Assembly: GCA_002878375.1 (NCBI GenBank)
Contig: NIRF01000003.1
Coordinates: 82,792-146,791 of the forward strand
Source: Dictyoglomus sp. NZ13-RE01
Lineage (GTDB): Bacteria; Dictyoglomota; Dictyoglomia; Dictyoglomales; Dictyoglomaceae
Length of the DNA stretch: 64,000 nucleotides
Direction: 5' to 3'
Below, in pieces: positions 38,590-48,748 of the stretch (its first letter is position 1; each line of letters opens with the position of its first letter). A model generated the notes under the pieces. It had not been told where the DNA came from. It saw nothing but the letters and a program-made list of their open reading frames with translations, and did not search any database. Made by a program: the position numbers and the translations under genes.

Positions 38590-39422
38590 TCCAACTTCAC
38601 TATCCTATCTTTTCCGAAATAGTCTTTATAAATTTCAAAAGAAAAATTATTAAAATAGGATTTTACTAAATTTTCTATCTTCTTTCCAATAAATTCAGAT
38701 ATCTCAGCCAAAAAAATACCTCCAACTAAACTTTTCATCTCTCTAAAAATCTCTTTGTAAAATTTGCAACCATCAAATCCTCCATATAATGCTTTCCATG
38801 GCTCTCTTTTAACTTCTTGGGGTAGAAATACCATTTCCCTTGCACTTACATAAGGAGGATTTGTAATAATTAGTTGAAAATCAATCTTTCTTAAAAAGAA
38901 TGGATAAAGATAGGGACCTAAGTAAAAATTAATTTTTTCAGCAACTTTGTATTTTTCAGCATTTCTTTTTGCTATTCTAATTGCAGATGGCGATATATCG
39001 CAAGCATATATATTCAAATGAGGGAACTTCCTTGCCAAAGGAATTACTATATTTCCACTTCCAACTCCTATCTCAACAACAGAATTTATACTTTTCCTTT
39101 CTATTAAATCAAAAGCAATTTCCAACAAAACTTCTGTTTCAGGACGTGGTATTAACACATTAGAATCCACAACCAACTCAAGATCATAAAAATATTTTTT
39201 CTTCATTATGTATGCTATTGGATATCCTTGCAGTCTCTTCTTGAGTAGGTTATAAAAGAGAATTTCTTGTTCTTCATTCAAATAATCAAACTTATAAATA
39301 TCTACCCTACCTACCCCTAAAGTAGTAGCAATAATAAGTTCTGCTTCTAAGTAAGACTCAGAACAACCAATTTTTTCTAATTCCTTTTTTGCCTTGTTTA
39401 AAGCGTCACGTAGTGGTAGCAA
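38568..39422 (-). CDS. prmC: Peptide chain release factor N5-glutamine methyltransferase
   Basis: Methylates the glutamine of the GGQ motif in release factors. The 284-residue protein has an N-terminal helical domain, [11 protein letters not shown], the SAM motif [16 protein letters not shown], and the catalytic NPPY. The TTG start overlaps prfA, which encodes its substrate, by 17 bases, so the enzyme and substrate are translated together. Confidence 0.94.
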   Translation of the reverse strand: MLPLRDALNKAKKELEKIGCSESYLEAELIIATTLGVGRVDIYKFDYLNEEQEILFYNLLKKRLQGYPIAYIMKKKYFYDLELVVDSNVLIPRPETEVLLEIAFDLIERKSINSVVEIGVGSGNIVIPLARKFPHLNIYACDISPSAIRIAKRNAEKYKVAEKINFYLGPYLYPFFLRKIDFQLIITNPPYVSAREMVFLPQEVKREPWKALYGGFDGCKFYKEIFREMKSLVGGIFLAEISEFIGKKIENLVKSYFNNFSFEIYKDYFGKDRIVKLEWGSILK

Positions 39423-40509
39423 CTTCTTCTAAAAGTTTCTTTATCTGTTCTTCTTTTTCCGCAAGTATTAATCTATCAATAAATTCATCAAGTTCTCCTG
39501 AAAGTACCTCTTCTAATTGAAAGGACGAATAGTTTATTCTATGATCAGTAACGCGTCTTTGAGGGAAATTATAAGTTCTAATTTTCTCGCTTCTCTCTCC
39601 TGTACCTACTTGAGATTTTCTTTTTTCCGCAATCTCCGACTCTTTCTCCTGCTTGTAGTATTCATATAATCTTGATCTAAGAACTCTCATTGCCTTTTCC
39701 TTATTCTGATGCTGAGATCTTTCATCCTGACACTGCACCACTATTCCTGTAGGAATATGAGTAATCCTAACTCCTGATTCTGTTTTATTTACATGTTGTC
39801 CGCCCGCACCACCAGACCTAAAAGTTTCAATTCTTAAATCTTTTGGATCTATATAAATCTCTACTTCTTCCATTTCAGGAAGTACAGCCACAGTAGCAGT
39901 AGACGTATGAATTCTTCCTGAGGACTCTGTTACAGGTACCCTTTGAACTCTATGTACCCCACTCTCAAACTTTAATCTGCTATAAGCTCCTTTTCCTTCG
40001 ACCAAGAAAATTATCTCTTTAAAACCACCAAGTCCTGTTGGATTAGAGCTAACAATATCTATTTTCCATCCCTTTTTCTGAGCATATCCTACATACATTC
40101 TGAAAAGATCTGCTGCAAAAAGAGCTGCCTCCTCTCCACCTGTACCTGCCCTAATTTCCATTATGATATTTTTCTCATCATTAGGGTCTTCTGGAAGAAG
40201 GGCAGCTTTCAAAGAAAACTCCAGCTCCTCCAATCTTTTATTAATCTGTTCTAATTCTCCCTCTGCTAAACTCCTTAATTCTTCATCCTTTTCTTCTTCT
40301 AAGAGTGCCTCTATTTCCTCTTTTTCTTTAAGAAGTTTTTTATACTCCCTAAACTCATTAACTACATCCTCAATTTTTCCTCTTTCTTTTAACAAGTTTT
40401 GATATTTTTGAATATCACTCACTATTTCAGGACTTGCCAAGAGCTCTTCTAATTCATTAAATCTATTCTCTATATCCTGCAATTTCTGAAAGAAAATTTC
40501 ATTCAGCAT
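39406..40509 (-). CDS. prfA: Peptide chain release factor 1
   Basis: Terminates translation at UAA and UAG. The 367-residue protein has the codon-reading motif PVT (in [15 protein letters not shown]), which marks RF1 rather than RF2, and the catalytic GGQ in [25 protein letters not shown] precedes the ATG, inside the end of the DUF1385 gene (11-base overlap). Confidence 0.96.
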   Translation of the reverse strand: MLNEIFFQKLQDIENRFNELEELLASPEIVSDIQKYQNLLKERGKIEDVVNEFREYKKLLKEKEEIEALLEEEKDEELRSLAEGELEQINKRLEELEFSLKAALLPEDPNDEKNIIMEIRAGTGGEEAALFAADLFRMYVGYAQKKGWKIDIVSSNPTGLGGFKEIIFLVEGKGAYSRLKFESGVHRVQRVPVTESSGRIHTSTATVAVLPEMEEVEIYIDPKDLRIETFRSGGAGGQHVNKTESGVRITHIPTGIVVQCQDERSQHQNKEKAMRVLRSRLYEYYKQEKESEIAEKRKSQVGTGERSEKIRTYNFPQRRVTDHRINYSSFQLEEVLSGELDEFIDRLILAEKEEQIKKLLEEVATTT

Positions 40510-41365
40510 CTTCTTCTAACACCTCCTTAAGAGCTCTTATAGCTACCTCCAACTGAGAATCATCTGGCTCCTTTGTTGTTAAATACTGCATCCATAACCC
40601 AGGTAAAATTACAGCTCTCCAAAATTTCGAATGATAATGTTTCGATCCTAGTCTTATTATCTCATAGGATAGACTAAAAATTAAGGGTATTAATAAAACT
40701 CTTGAGAAAATCCTCTCTATAAAGCCTTGTTTACCTAAAAAAGCATAAATAACTACGCTAATTATCATTACTACAAGTAAGAAGGATGTACCACATCTTG
40801 GATGAAATCTTGAATATTTTCTACAATTCTCAACTGTAAGTTCTTCTCCTGCCTCATAACAGAAAACTGTTTTATGTTCAGCCCCATGGTATTGGAAAAC
40901 TCTTTTTATCTCCTTAATATTAGTGACAAGCACAAGATAAGCAATAAAAATGATAATACGTATAAGTCCTTCAATCAATCTAAGAATTATTTGAGAAGAA
41001 ACGTAACTTTCAATTGGCTTAACGATAATTAATGGTAATACTATAAATAGTGCCACAAAAAGGGCAAAACTAAGAACCAATGCAAAGAAAATTCCCCACC
41101 CACTATCTATTTTCTCCTCTTCAGGAAATGCCACATTTGTAGAATAAGTTAAAGCTTTTATACCCCAAACTAATGAATCCATTAATATTAATAATCCTCT
41201 CAAAAAGGGAATTTTTGCCCATTTCTTAAAGACTGGCTGAAGCTTATACTTGTCGACAACAATCTCTCCCATGGGATTTCTGACTGCAACAGCAAGATTG
41301 ATCCCCTTTCTCATCATTACTCCTTCATACACTGCTTGTCCACCTACATTCTCTTCTCTTTTCAT
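40499..41365 (-). CDS. DUF1385 family membrane protein (YqhQ-like)
   Basis: A 288-residue integral membrane protein of unknown function. It has the family start [15 protein letters not shown], about four membrane helices (roughly 90-120, 130-155, 195-215, 220-240), and the conserved [15 protein letters not shown] and [11 protein letters not shown] motifs rich in His, Glu and Cys, which hint at a metal site. The family is often found beside rpmE and prfA, as here. Confidence 0.88.
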   Translation of the reverse strand: MKREENVGGQAVYEGVMMRKGINLAVAVRNPMGEIVVDKYKLQPVFKKWAKIPFLRGLLILMDSLVWGIKALTYSTNVAFPEEEKIDSGWGIFFALVLSFALFVALFIVLPLIIVKPIESYVSSQIILRLIEGLIRIIIFIAYLVLVTNIKEIKRVFQYHGAEHKTVFCYEAGEELTVENCRKYSRFHPRCGTSFLLVVMIISVVIYAFLGKQGFIERIFSRVLLIPLIFSLSYEIIRLGSKHYHSKFWRAVILPGLWMQYLTTKEPDDSQLEVAIRALKEVLEEDAE

Positions 41366-41952
41366 TTTTCATCCCTTCTTAGAACAACATGACATTTTCT
41401 ACAACGAGCCTCATAAGTCTCAAAGGCTCCTACTAAGATTATAGGATCATCATAATAGGCTGGTTTACCATTTACAATCCTTTGAGTCCTACTTGCAAGA
41501 TTACCACATTTCATACAAATAGCATGTAGCTTATCTACATACTCAGCTACCGCAAGAAGATAAGGCATAGGACCAAAAGGTTCTCCTCTAAAATCTTGAT
41601 CTAAACCTGCCACTATTACTCTTTTCCCCTCATCTGCCAACTTTTGGCAAACTTTTACAAGCCCCATATCAAAAAATTGTCCTTCCTCAATAGCAACTAC
41701 CTGTGTATCCTTTTCAACTAATCTTTCAATCTCTGAACTATTAGAAACCAAAATTGCCTCTATTTTTAGACCTGTATGAGAGGTTACATAATCCCTTTCA
41801 TATCTGTTATCTAAGCTATGTTTAAATACTTGGACCTTTTGTTTTGCAATTTGAGCTCTTCTAACCCTTCTTATTAATTCTTCACTCTTTCCACTATACA
41901 TTCCACCACATATAACCTCTATCCACCCTGAGGGATTATTAATATATTCCAT
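41362..41952 (-). CDS. tdk: Thymidine kinase
   Basis: Phosphorylates thymidine to dTMP. The 196-residue type II enzyme has the P-loop [14 protein letters not shown], the catalytic region AIEEGQFFD, and two zinc-binding pairs, CMKC and CRKC. The ATG at 41952 was chosen because GAAGGTGAAAG precedes it and the product begins at the family N-terminus; the open frame extends further but into thyX. It follows thyX by 4 bases. Confidence 0.94.
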   Translation of the reverse strand: MEYINNPSGWIEVICGGMYSGKSEELIRRVRRAQIAKQKVQVFKHSLDNRYERDYVTSHTGLKIEAILVSNSSEIERLVEKDTQVVAIEEGQFFDMGLVKVCQKLADEGKRVIVAGLDQDFRGEPFGPMPYLLAVAEYVDKLHAICMKCGNLASRTQRIVNGKPAYYDDPIILVGAFETYEARCRKCHVVLRRDEK

Positions 41953-41956
41953 TCTT

Positions 41957-42613
41957 TCACCTTCTTTCTGGAATACATTTTTTTCCTTCAGGACATGGAC
42001 CTCTAAAACAAGGAGGTCCAGCATCCTCAAAAATAATAGGGGCAACTTTCTTTACCTCTTCTAACATAAGCCATGCCATCTCTCTTATTTCCCATTGAGC
42101 ATTATTACATGTTCTTAGCGTAAAAAAATGCATAAGTTCCCGTGCATTCATAGTAAGAATAATTTTCGTCTCAACAGCCTGTGGTAAAACATACCTTGCA
42201 TCTTCTTTTGGAATTCCCATTTCTATCAACTTTTGGTAGTTTTCAAAAGCAAATTTGATAAATTCTTTATAGAGTTTTTGAGCCTCTTTGTCTTCATTAA
42301 CCAAAGGTGGAGTTATAAATTCATCCTTTAGATTTACATACCTCTGACTCTGTTGAGAATAGGAAGCTATTCTATGCCTAACCAATTGATGGGATGTTAC
42401 TCTGGATATTCCATCTATATAAAAAGTAAAATTAGCATGCTCAAAAATAGATAGATGCTGAAGCTTCTTTGCCTTTTTAAGTAATCTCTCTATCTCAGAA
42501 GAATCTATTTCCTTTTCTAATTCTTCTAAGCTTCCTCTAAAATGACAAAGACGCATCGCCAGAGCACAAACCTTTTCCGGCTCTGGCGTATAGGCTATTA
42601 ATTTTACCCTCAC
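41957..42613 (-). CDS. thyX: FAD-dependent thymidylate synthase
   Basis: Makes dTMP from dUMP using methylene-tetrahydrofolate and reduced FAD. The 218-residue protein contains the ThyX motif as [14 protein letters not shown]. GlyA (one-carbon donor), Dut (dUMP source), Tdk and Tmk are encoded in the same window. It sits 2 bases after rpmE. Confidence 0.95.
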   Translation of the reverse strand: MRVKLIAYTPEPEKVCALAMRLCHFRGSLEELEKEIDSSEIERLLKKAKKLQHLSIFEHANFTFYIDGISRVTSHQLVRHRIASYSQQSQRYVNLKDEFITPPLVNEDKEAQKLYKEFIKFAFENYQKLIEMGIPKEDARYVLPQAVETKIILTMNARELMHFFTLRTCNNAQWEIREMAWLMLEEVKKVAPIIFEDAGPPCFRGPCPEGKKCIPERR

Positions 42614-42615
42614 TT

Positions 42616-42822
42616 TTATTTAACTTCCCAGTTATATTTTTTAGCAAATTTCTCTACTCTTCTTTCTGTATCTACAAACTTTCTTTGACCAGTAAAGAAT
42701 GGATGACATTTCGCACAAATTTCTGTAGTCATATACTCTTTTGTGGACAAAGTTTCATAAACTGCTCCACAAGCACAAACAATTTTAGCTTTTTTCATCT
42801 CAGGATGTATACCCTTTTTCAT
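42616..42822 (-). CDS. rpmE: Ribosomal protein bL31, zinc-binding form
   Basis: A 68-residue protein of the large ribosomal subunit. It has the four zinc ligands of the C+ form (CACG near residue 16 and CAKCH near 37), then [29 protein letters not shown] precedes the ATG. It heads the 28.5-kb run of same-strand genes and has its own promoter just after the spoVS terminator. Confidence 0.96.
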   Translation of the reverse strand: MKKGIHPEMKKAKIVCACGAVYETLSTKEYMTTEICAKCHPFFTGQRKFVDTERRVEKFAKKYNWEVK

Positions 42823-42859
42823 TTTTTTACTCCTCCTTAAGAAATATATAGTCCTATCA

Positions 42860-42868
42860 ATTATACCA
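42860..42868 (-). promoter_or_regulatory. Extended -10 promoter for rpmE and the long envelope operon
   Basis: The minus strand reads TGGTATAAT: a TGn extension with a consensus -10. Transcription would start near 42853, about 30 bases before the rpmE ATG. No -35 box is seen, because that region is the spoVS terminator stem. Confidence 0.65.
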
Positions 42869-42871
42869 TAA

Positions 42872-42907
42872 AAATTAAAGAAGGCGGAGAATTAATTCTC
42901 CGCCTTC
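42872..42907 (-). terminator. Intrinsic terminator after spoVS
   Basis: A perfect 28-base palindrome (42880-42907, arms GAAGGCGGAGAATT) starts 25 bases after the spoVS stop and is followed on the minus strand by CTTTAATTTTTA. It closes the rseP-ispG-rny-ymdB-spoVS run and insulates the rpmE promoter. Confidence 0.88.
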
Positions 42908-42932
42908 CAAAAATCTTTCTCCTAATCAAATA

Positions 42933-43193
42933 TTAGCGAGGCTCTACAATAAATCGGATAGCTGTTCTTTCTTCTCCATCAATCTGCACATCTGTGAATG
43001 CTGGTATACAAATTAAATCTATGCCACTTGGAGCTACATAACCCCTTGTTATAGCTATTGCTTTTACCGCTTGGTTAACAGCTCCAGCCCCTATAACTTG
43101 AATTTCTGCACGTCCTCTTTCACGAATAACACCTGCTAATGCTCCTGCAACTGCATTAGGATTTGATTTAGCTGAAACTTTCAAAACTTCCAT
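42933..43193 (-). CDS. spoVS: Stage V sporulation protein S homologue
   Basis: An 86-residue Alba-like protein, the exact family length, with EVLKVSAKSNPNAVAGALAG and RGYVAPSGIDLICIP. The ATG at 43193 has AAAGGAGG upstream; a longer frame would add 12 non-family residues. In Bacillus it affects sporulation and septation and its RNA/DNA-binding-type fold is known. Here, in a presumably non-sporulating bacterium, its role is unclear. The order rny-ymdB-spoVS is the same as in Bacillus. Confidence 0.95.
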   Translation of the reverse strand: MEVLKVSAKSNPNAVAGALAGVIRERGRAEIQVIGAGAVNQAVKAIAITRGYVAPSGIDLICIPAFTDVQIDGEERTAIRFIVEPR

Positions 43194-43246
43194 AATTTTA
43201 CCTCCTTTATATGTTCTTTTCTCTCCCATGGCAGATTTTTTCTCTT

Positions 43247-44044
43247 CTATACTCTTCCCCTCCTTTGCAATCTTTGGATTTTTTTAGTTTTGCCTGAGCT
43301 TTCCTCTACCTCAATAATCACCCCTTCCATTTTAAAAAGTCCTTTCTCTGGAACTTCAAAACGTTGAGGAATTTGGAGAAGAAATTTTTTAAGAACAGCT
43401 TCCTTATCCACCCCCAAAATTGAGTCTTCAGCCCCGCACATACCAACATCTGTAATGTAACCTGTTCCCCCCTCCAATATTTTCTCATCTGCAGTTTGCA
43501 CATGAGTATGTGTACCTACAACTGCAGTGACTTTTCCATCTAAGAAATAACCCATCGCTATTTTTTCCGACGTTGCTTCCGCATGCATATCTACCAATAT
43601 TATTTTAGCCTCATCTGCAACTTTTTCAATAATCTCCTCTGCTACTTTGAAAGGACTATCTAATGGCTCCATAAATATCCGTCCCTGTAGATTAATTATA
43701 CAAATTTTTTTGCCAAAATGCGAGAGGGTAATATAACCTCTTCCTGGTACACCCTTTGGATAATTAGCAGGTCTTATTATTCTTTCACAGCTTTCTAAAA
43801 CAGGTATGCCTTCTTTTTTATCCCATATATGATTTCCACTTGTCATAACATCCACTCCTGCCTCCATTATTTCTTTTATTACCTTTTCCGTAATACCAAA
43901 ACCTGCAGCTGAATTTTCTACATTTGCTATCACTAAATCTATATTATACTCTCTTCTAACTTCTGGCAAAAACATTGATAATCCTTTTCTTCCAATACTT
44001 CCTACAATATCTCCTAAAAATAATATCCTTAAATTATCTTGCAT
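43247..44044 (-). CDS. ymdB: YmdB-type metallophosphoesterase
   Basis: A 265-residue dimetal phosphodiesterase. Metal-binding motifs are visible: [40 protein letters not shown] and [10 protein letters not shown]. In Bacillus YmdB acts on cyclic nucleotides and influences sporulation and biofilm choices. It overlaps rny by 11 bases, supporting a link to RNA turnover. Confidence 0.93.
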   Translation of the reverse strand: MQDNLRILFLGDIVGSIGRKGLSMFLPEVRREYNIDLVIANVENSAAGFGITEKVIKEIMEAGVDVMTSGNHIWDKKEGIPVLESCERIIRPANYPKGVPGRGYITLSHFGKKICIINLQGRIFMEPLDSPFKVAEEIIEKVADEAKIILVDMHAEATSEKIAMGYFLDGKVTAVVGTHTHVQTADEKILEGGTGYITDVGMCGAEDSILGVDKEAVLKKFLLQIPQRFEVPEKGLFKMEGVIIEVEESSGKTKKIQRLQRRGRV

Positions 44045-45542
44045 ATTCTACAGCTCTTGTTTCTCTTATAACTGTTATTTTTATCTGACCAGGATACTCC
44101 ATTTCCTTTTCAATCTTTTTAGCTATCTGATAAGCAAGACGTGTTGCTGTTACATCATCAACACTTTCAGGATTTACCATTACCCTTATTTCTCTTCCAG
44201 CCTGTATAGCATAAGCTTTATCTACACCAGGAAAAGACATAGCAATCTCTTCTAATTTTTCTAATCTCTTTATATAAACTTCAATACTTTCTCTTCTTGC
44301 TCCTGGTCTTACCGCAGATATACTATCTGCTACCTGAATAATAACATCTAAGACACTTGTAGGAGGTACTTCCTCGTGATGAGATGCCACTGCGTGCACA
44401 ATGCTACTATTTTCACCGTACTTTTTCAGAAGTTCAGAGCCTAAAAGTGCATGGGAACCTTCTATTTCATAATCAATAGCTTTCCCAATATCATGTAAAA
44501 GCCCAGCACGCTTTGCAAGATTTACATCAATTCCTAACTCTCCTGCTATAACAGCGGCTAATTTCGCAACTTCTATAGAATGCTGTAATACATTTTGTCC
44601 GTAACTTGTTCTATAGTAAAGCCTTCCCAAGGTCCTAATTAAATCAGGATGCAAATTATGAATTCCTACCTCAAGCATTGCTCTCTCGCCTTCTTCTCTT
44701 ATTCTATTGTCTACTTCCTTCTTTGCTTTATTAACCATTTCTTCAATTCTTGCAGGATGAATTCTTCCGTCCTTGACTAACTTTTCCAGTGCTATTCTTG
44801 CTATTTCTCTTCTTATAGGATCAAAAGATGAAAGCACTACTGCCTCTGGAGTATCGTCAATAATTAAATCCACTCCAGTTAAAGTCTCAAAGGTTCTTAT
44901 ATTCCTTCCCTCTCTACCTATAATTCTTCCTTTCATCTCTTCACTTGGAAGACTCACCACCGAAACTGTAGATTCAATTGTATGTTCAACTGCACACCTC
45001 TGTATAGCCTCACTTAAAATTTCTCTTGCCTTTTTATCCGCCATCTCTTTAAATCTTGCTTCAGCCTCTTTAATTCTTAAAGCAATATCTCTTTGCAGTT
45101 CTTCTTCTAATTTTTGAAGTAAAAGTTCTTTAGCCTCCTCTTTTGTTAATTGAGCTATATTTTGTAGTTCTTCAATCTGTCTCTTTTGCAATTCTTTAGC
45201 TTCATTTAACCTTTCCTCAATCTCCTTTTCCTTCTTTAAAAGAAGCTCTTCCCTCTTCTCAAGATTCTCCTCCCTCTGCAAAATTCTTCTTTCTAAATTT
45301 AAAATTTCATTTCTTCTCTCCCTTAATTCCCTTTCAGTCTCTGTCTTCAATCTATAGATCTCTTCTTTACCTTCAAGAAGAAGGACTTTTTTCTCTTCTT
45401 CAGCTTGAAGACGAGCCTTTTCTAATATCTCTTTTGCCTTTACTTCAGCATTCTCAGAAATTTTCTTTTCTACATACTTTCTAACAAAATAACCAATAGA
45501 GATACCTATTACAAATATTATTGTCGTTATTAAGATAATAAT
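44034..45542 (-). CDS. rny: Ribonuclease Y, apparently starting at ATT
   Basis: A membrane-anchored endoribonuclease that starts mRNA decay. From ATT at 45542 the product is 502 residues: an N-terminal membrane helix ([19 protein letters not shown]), a long coiled coil (about 25-190), a KH domain with [15 protein letters not shown], and an HD domain with [13 protein letters not shown]. No ATG, GTG or TTG occurs in frame between the in-frame TGA at 45551-45549 and the TTG at 45350; that TTG would drop the membrane helix and about 64 residues. AAGGAGGTG lies 7 bases before the ATT, overlapping the end of ispG. The start codon is therefore inferred as ATT (or a neighbouring ATT/ATC/ATA). Confidence 0.85.
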   Translation of the reverse strand: MIILITTIIFVIGISIGYFVRKYVEKKISENAEVKAKEILEKARLQAEEEKKVLLLEGKEEIYRLKTETERELRERRNEILNLERRILQREENLEKREELLLKKEKEIEERLNEAKELQKRQIEELQNIAQLTKEEAKELLLQKLEEELQRDIALRIKEAEARFKEMADKKAREILSEAIQRCAVEHTIESTVSVVSLPSEEMKGRIIGREGRNIRTFETLTGVDLIIDDTPEAVVLSSFDPIRREIARIALEKLVKDGRIHPARIEEMVNKAKKEVDNRIREEGERAMLEVGIHNLHPDLIRTLGRLYYRTSYGQNVLQHSIEVAKLAAVIAGELGIDVNLAKRAGLLHDIGKAIDYEIEGSHALLGSELLKKYGENSSIVHAVASHHEEVPPTSVLDVIIQVADSISAVRPGARRESIEVYIKRLEKLEEIAMSFPGVDKAYAIQAGREIRVMVNPESVDDVTATRLAYQIAKKIEKEMEYPGQIKITVIRETRAVEYAR

Positions 45543-45544
45543 TG

Positions 45545-46606
45545 CTATTCACCTCCTTTTTCCAAATTTTCCAACTCTTTCCTTAACTCCTCCAATATCT
45601 TACCCCAAGAACCTTCTTTTATAATCTTACCATATTTAAAAAGAAAAACTCTACTTTTTGTTCCAGCAATGCCCAAATCTGCCTCTTTCGCTTCTCCAGG
45701 GCCATTCACTTCGCAACCCATAACAGCAATTGTAACATTATAAGGATAATCTTTGAACTCTTTTTCTATCATGTTTGCCACCTTTGCTACTGGGAAATTA
45801 CTCCTTGCACACATAGGACAAGCAATTACTCTAATACCCCTTTCCCTTAAATTAAGACTCCTTAAAATTTCATATGCTACATCCACTTCCTTCTCAGGAC
45901 TTGCAGATAACGAAACTCTTATTGTATCACCAATACCCTCATTTAATAGTATACCTAAACCCACTGCAGAACGGATGCTACCTGAAAGTAATGTTCCAGC
46001 CTCTGTAATTCCAATATGTAATGGATAATCGACCTTTTTACTTAACAATCTGTAAGCAGATACAGTAAGAGGTATAGAAGATGATTTAACAGATATTACA
46101 ATATCAAAGAATCCTTCTTCCTCTAATAATTTTACCTCATTTAAGGCGCTTTCCACTAAAGCCTCAGGTGTAATACCTCCATACTTTTTTAAAATATCTG
46201 GACTTAGAGATCCAGAATTACTACCCACCCTAATAGGAACTCCCCTTGCTTTTGCCTCCTTTGCTATTAAAGATATGTACTTAGGATTTTTCAAATTGCC
46301 TGGATTAAGCCTTAATTTATCTACTCCTTGTTCTAAAGCTATCAATGCTAATCTATAGTCAAAGTGTATATCCGCTATTATAGGGATTGGGCTCTTCTTT
46401 TTTATTTTGCCTAAGGAAATAGCAGACTCCTTATCAGGAACACCTATTCTAACAAGTTCGCATCCCCTTTTATATAGCCTATAAATCTGCATTAGGGTTC
46501 TTTTTACATCTGTAGTAGGGGTTTTTGTCATAGATTGAACCCTTATAGGATTATCTCCACCCAAGAAAATATTACCAACTTTGACTACTTTTGTTTTTCT
46601 TCCCAC
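45545..46606 (-). CDS. ispG: 4-hydroxy-3-methylbut-2-enyl diphosphate synthase
   Basis: An iron-sulfur enzyme of the MEP isoprenoid pathway. The 353-residue protein has the TIM-barrel start ([23 protein letters not shown]) and the cluster ligands in ACPMCARS and [12 protein letters not shown]. The GTG start overlaps the rseP stop (TAGTG) without a clear ribosome site, so translation is probably coupled. Its end carries the ribosome site of rny. Confidence 0.94.
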   Translation of the reverse strand: MGRKTKVVKVGNIFLGGDNPIRVQSMTKTPTTDVKRTLMQIYRLYKRGCELVRIGVPDKESAISLGKIKKKSPIPIIADIHFDYRLALIALEQGVDKLRLNPGNLKNPKYISLIAKEAKARGVPIRVGSNSGSLSPDILKKYGGITPEALVESALNEVKLLEEEGFFDIVISVKSSSIPLTVSAYRLLSKKVDYPLHIGITEAGTLLSGSIRSAVGLGILLNEGIGDTIRVSLSASPEKEVDVAYEILRSLNLRERGIRVIACPMCARSNFPVAKVANMIEKEFKDYPYNVTIAVMGCEVNGPGEAKEADLGIAGTKSRVFLFKYGKIIKEGSWGKILEELRKELENLEKGGE

Positions 46607-47646
46607 TATTTGCCAAGCCTCTTTATATCAAAAAAGGTTACAAGTAGCATTAAAAAGAGGAGAATTAGAAGACCAATCCAATGAACAATCTCTTCCTTTT
46701 TTGTTTCTATTGGTCTTCCTCTGATCTTTTCAATTATAACAAATAAAATTCTTCCTCCATCCAAAGCAGGAAATGGGATAAGATTAAATATTCCTAATTG
46801 TACACTAAAAAGCCCTATAAAGTTTAGAAGAGTCTGATAACCGGAAGACGCAGCTTCTCCTGTTAGTTTTGCAATACCTATAGGACCTGTAACAGTAATA
46901 CCTTGAGCTCCCTTAAACAACATAATAATTACTGTAAAGATTAATGCTATAACGGTAACAAAGGCATTAAAACCTTCTTTTATTGCTAAGAAAAGAGGAT
47001 ATTTTTTAATCTCATAATCAAAGGCTATTCCTATAAAGCCTCCTTTTCGTTCCTCATCCCATTCTGGAGTTACCTTAAAATAAAGTATATTTCCCTCTCT
47101 CTCTATTTCTAAAACTATAGGATTAATTTTATCTTTGCTTGGTACCGCTTCTCTTATTATTTTCACCGCAGTTTCCGTATCTTGAATTTTTATGCCATTT
47201 ATTGAAACAATTCTATCCCCTGGCCTAATCCCAGCTAAATAAGCAGGCTTTCCAGAAATCACATCCTTTACCTTTGGTATAGGATATGGTACACCCAAGA
47301 GAAAAACTAAGGTAAAAACAAAAATAGCTAAAACAAAATTCATTAATGGACCTGAAAGTAGAATTAAAATTTTCCTGCCTGGAGATTTCTGGGTAAACTT
47401 CTCCTCCTCAGGTATGTCTACTTCCTCATTCAAATCATCGATACCAGCCATTCTAACAAAACCACCGATAGGAATAAGTCTCAAGGTATACTTTGTAGCC
47501 TTTTTTGAAAACTCAACAATTTTAGGACCAAATCCTATAGCAAACTCATATACTCTTACACCAAACAACTTTGCAGTTATAAAATGACCAAATTCGTGCG
47601 GTATCGTCAAAACCGCAAAAACTAATAAAAACCAAATTAAACTCAT
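46606..47646 (-). CDS. rseP: RIP-family site-2 metalloprotease
   Basis: A 346-residue membrane zinc protease with HEFGHF in the first helix, NLIPFPALDGGRILF in the third, and a PDZ domain between (about 125-205, with GIRPGDRIVSINGI). Such proteases cut membrane-bound anti-sigma factors or signal peptides. No sigma or anti-sigma pair is seen nearby. The ribosome site GAGGAGG lies unusually far (17 bases) from the ATG, and no nearer start exists. Confidence 0.92.
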   Translation of the reverse strand: MSLIWFLLVFAVLTIPHEFGHFITAKLFGVRVYEFAIGFGPKIVEFSKKATKYTLRLIPIGGFVRMAGIDDLNEEVDIPEEEKFTQKSPGRKILILLSGPLMNFVLAIFVFTLVFLLGVPYPIPKVKDVISGKPAYLAGIRPGDRIVSINGIKIQDTETAVKIIREAVPSKDKINPIVLEIEREGNILYFKVTPEWDEERKGGFIGIAFDYEIKKYPLFLAIKEGFNAFVTVIALIFTVIIMLFKGAQGITVTGPIGIAKLTGEAASSGYQTLLNFIGLFSVQLGIFNLIPFPALDGGRILFVIIEKIRGRPIETKKEEIVHWIGLLILLFLMLLVTFFDIKRLGK

Positions 47647-47684
47647 ATTAAACTAATTAATAACCTCCTCTTTTTTCTTTTAAG

Positions 47685-47711
47685 TTTATAGGATAAAAGT
47701 ATTTTTTTCAA
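47685..47711 (-). promoter_or_regulatory. Possible promoter for the rseP-spoVS operon
   Basis: On the minus strand TTGAAA (47711-47706) and TATAAA (47690-47685) are 15 bases apart, slightly short, about 40 bases before the rseP ATG. It begins at the end of the sugar kinase gene, so read-through from that gene is also possible. Confidence 0.4.
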
Positions 47712-48634
47712 TCTAACTCTTCTAAATAAGGAGGATTTGCTCCTGCACGAGTACAAGTTAAACCAGCAACCTTAGAGGCAAACTTTAGTCCCTCCTCAAT
47801 ATCCTTTAGAGAAATACTATTAAACTCTTTTATATTAAGCTTACCAATTTTCCAAAACCAATATAAAAGACCCCCCATAAAAGAATCTCCTGCACCTACA
47901 GTATCTACTACTTTTACTTTGTATGCAGGAACTTCAATAGAGCCATCCTTTGTAAAAGCTTTTGATCCCCTCTCACCTAATGTTACTACTACAATATCTA
48001 CACCAAGTCCAATATATTTTTGGGCCATCTCTTCTAAAGAAAGTCCAGGATAAAGCCATTCTAAATCCGCTCTACTCATCTTAACTAAATTTGACCAAGA
48101 AACCCACTTTTCCAACCTTTCAATATACCTCTCCTTATCATGAATAAGTATGGGACGCACATTAGGATCTAATGAGATTAAAATTTTTCCCTTCTCCCTT
48201 TCCATCAGGCTTTCCAATGTAGATGCCCCAGGCTCCCTTATTAAAGAAATAGAGCCAAAATGCATTAATGCAATATCAGAAGAAAAAGAATAAGGTAGTT
48301 CTTCAGATCTTATAGAACTATCCGCAGAATTATCCCCATAAAATACAAAATGAGGCTCATTATCAGGACCAATAATCACAAAGGCAAGAGTAGTAGGTTC
48401 TCTTCCTCTTAATAAATATCTTGTATCCACATTATTCTCTTTAAGAAAAGAAAATAACATTTCCCCAAAAATATCGTAAGAGATCTTTCCGAAAAAAGAG
48501 ACATCCGCTTTGAGTCTTCCTAAGGTAATAGCCACATTAAAAGGGGACCCTCCAGGATGTGGAACATAACCTATTTCATCACCAAATTTTTTAGGAGTAA
48601 AATCAATCAAGGCTTCCCCACAGACCAAAATCAT
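47708..48634 (-). CDS. PfkB-family sugar kinase, probably fructokinase
   Basis: A 308-residue ribokinase-fold kinase with GGSPFNVAITLGRL near the start and the C-terminal catalytic motif DTVGAGDSFMGGLL. The start CGEALIDFTP resembles bacterial fructokinases, but the exact sugar is not certain. GGGAGGAG precedes the ATG. It is divergent from a GH13 alpha-amylase, sharing a 114-base promoter region with a palindrome, which suggests joint control of sugar use. Confidence 0.87.
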   Translation of the reverse strand: MILVCGEALIDFTPKKFGDEIGYVPHPGGSPFNVAITLGRLKADVSFFGKISYDIFGEMLFSFLKENNVDTRYLLRGREPTTLAFVIIGPDNEPHFVFYGDNSADSSIRSEELPYSFSSDIALMHFGSISLIREPGASTLESLMEREKGKILISLDPNVRPILIHDKERYIERLEKWVSWSNLVKMSRADLEWLYPGLSLEEMAQKYIGLGVDIVVVTLGERGSKAFTKDGSIEVPAYKVKVVDTVGAGDSFMGGLLYWFWKIGKLNIKEFNSISLKDIEEGLKFASKVAGLTCTRAGANPPYLEELD

Positions 48635-48664
48635 AATATACTCCTCCCTAATTAATTTGGATTT

Positions 48665-48673
48665 ATTTTAGCA
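48665..48673 (-). promoter_or_regulatory. Extended -10 promoter for the sugar kinase
   Basis: The minus strand reads TGCTAAAAT, an extended -10, with TTTATA 17 bases upstream as a weak -35. It lies 31 bases before the kinase ATG and is back to back with the amylase promoter. Confidence 0.45.
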
Positions 48674-48703
48674 TTAAATTCAAAACCTATAAAAGTATTT
48701 TTA

Positions 48704-48712
48704 TGATATAAT
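48704..48712 (+). promoter_or_regulatory. Extended -10 promoter for the alpha-amylase
   Basis: TGATATAAT matches the extended -10 consensus exactly, with no clear -35. Predicted transcription starts near 48719, at the edge of a 12-base palindrome, and the AAGGAGGAG ribosome site and ATG follow at 48749. Confidence 0.65.
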
Positions 48713-48719
48713 ATCCAAA

Positions 48720-48731
48720 TAACACGTGTTA
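48720..48731. promoter_or_regulatory. Palindromic operator candidate TAACACGTGTTA
   Basis: A perfect 12-base palindrome lies between the -10 box and the ribosome site of the amylase gene, over the predicted transcription start. A repressor bound here would block the amylase and could affect the divergent kinase promoter about 50 bases away. No regulator gene is adjacent, so the protein is unknown. Confidence 0.5.
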
Positions 48732-48748
48732 ATTTAAGGAGGAGAAAA

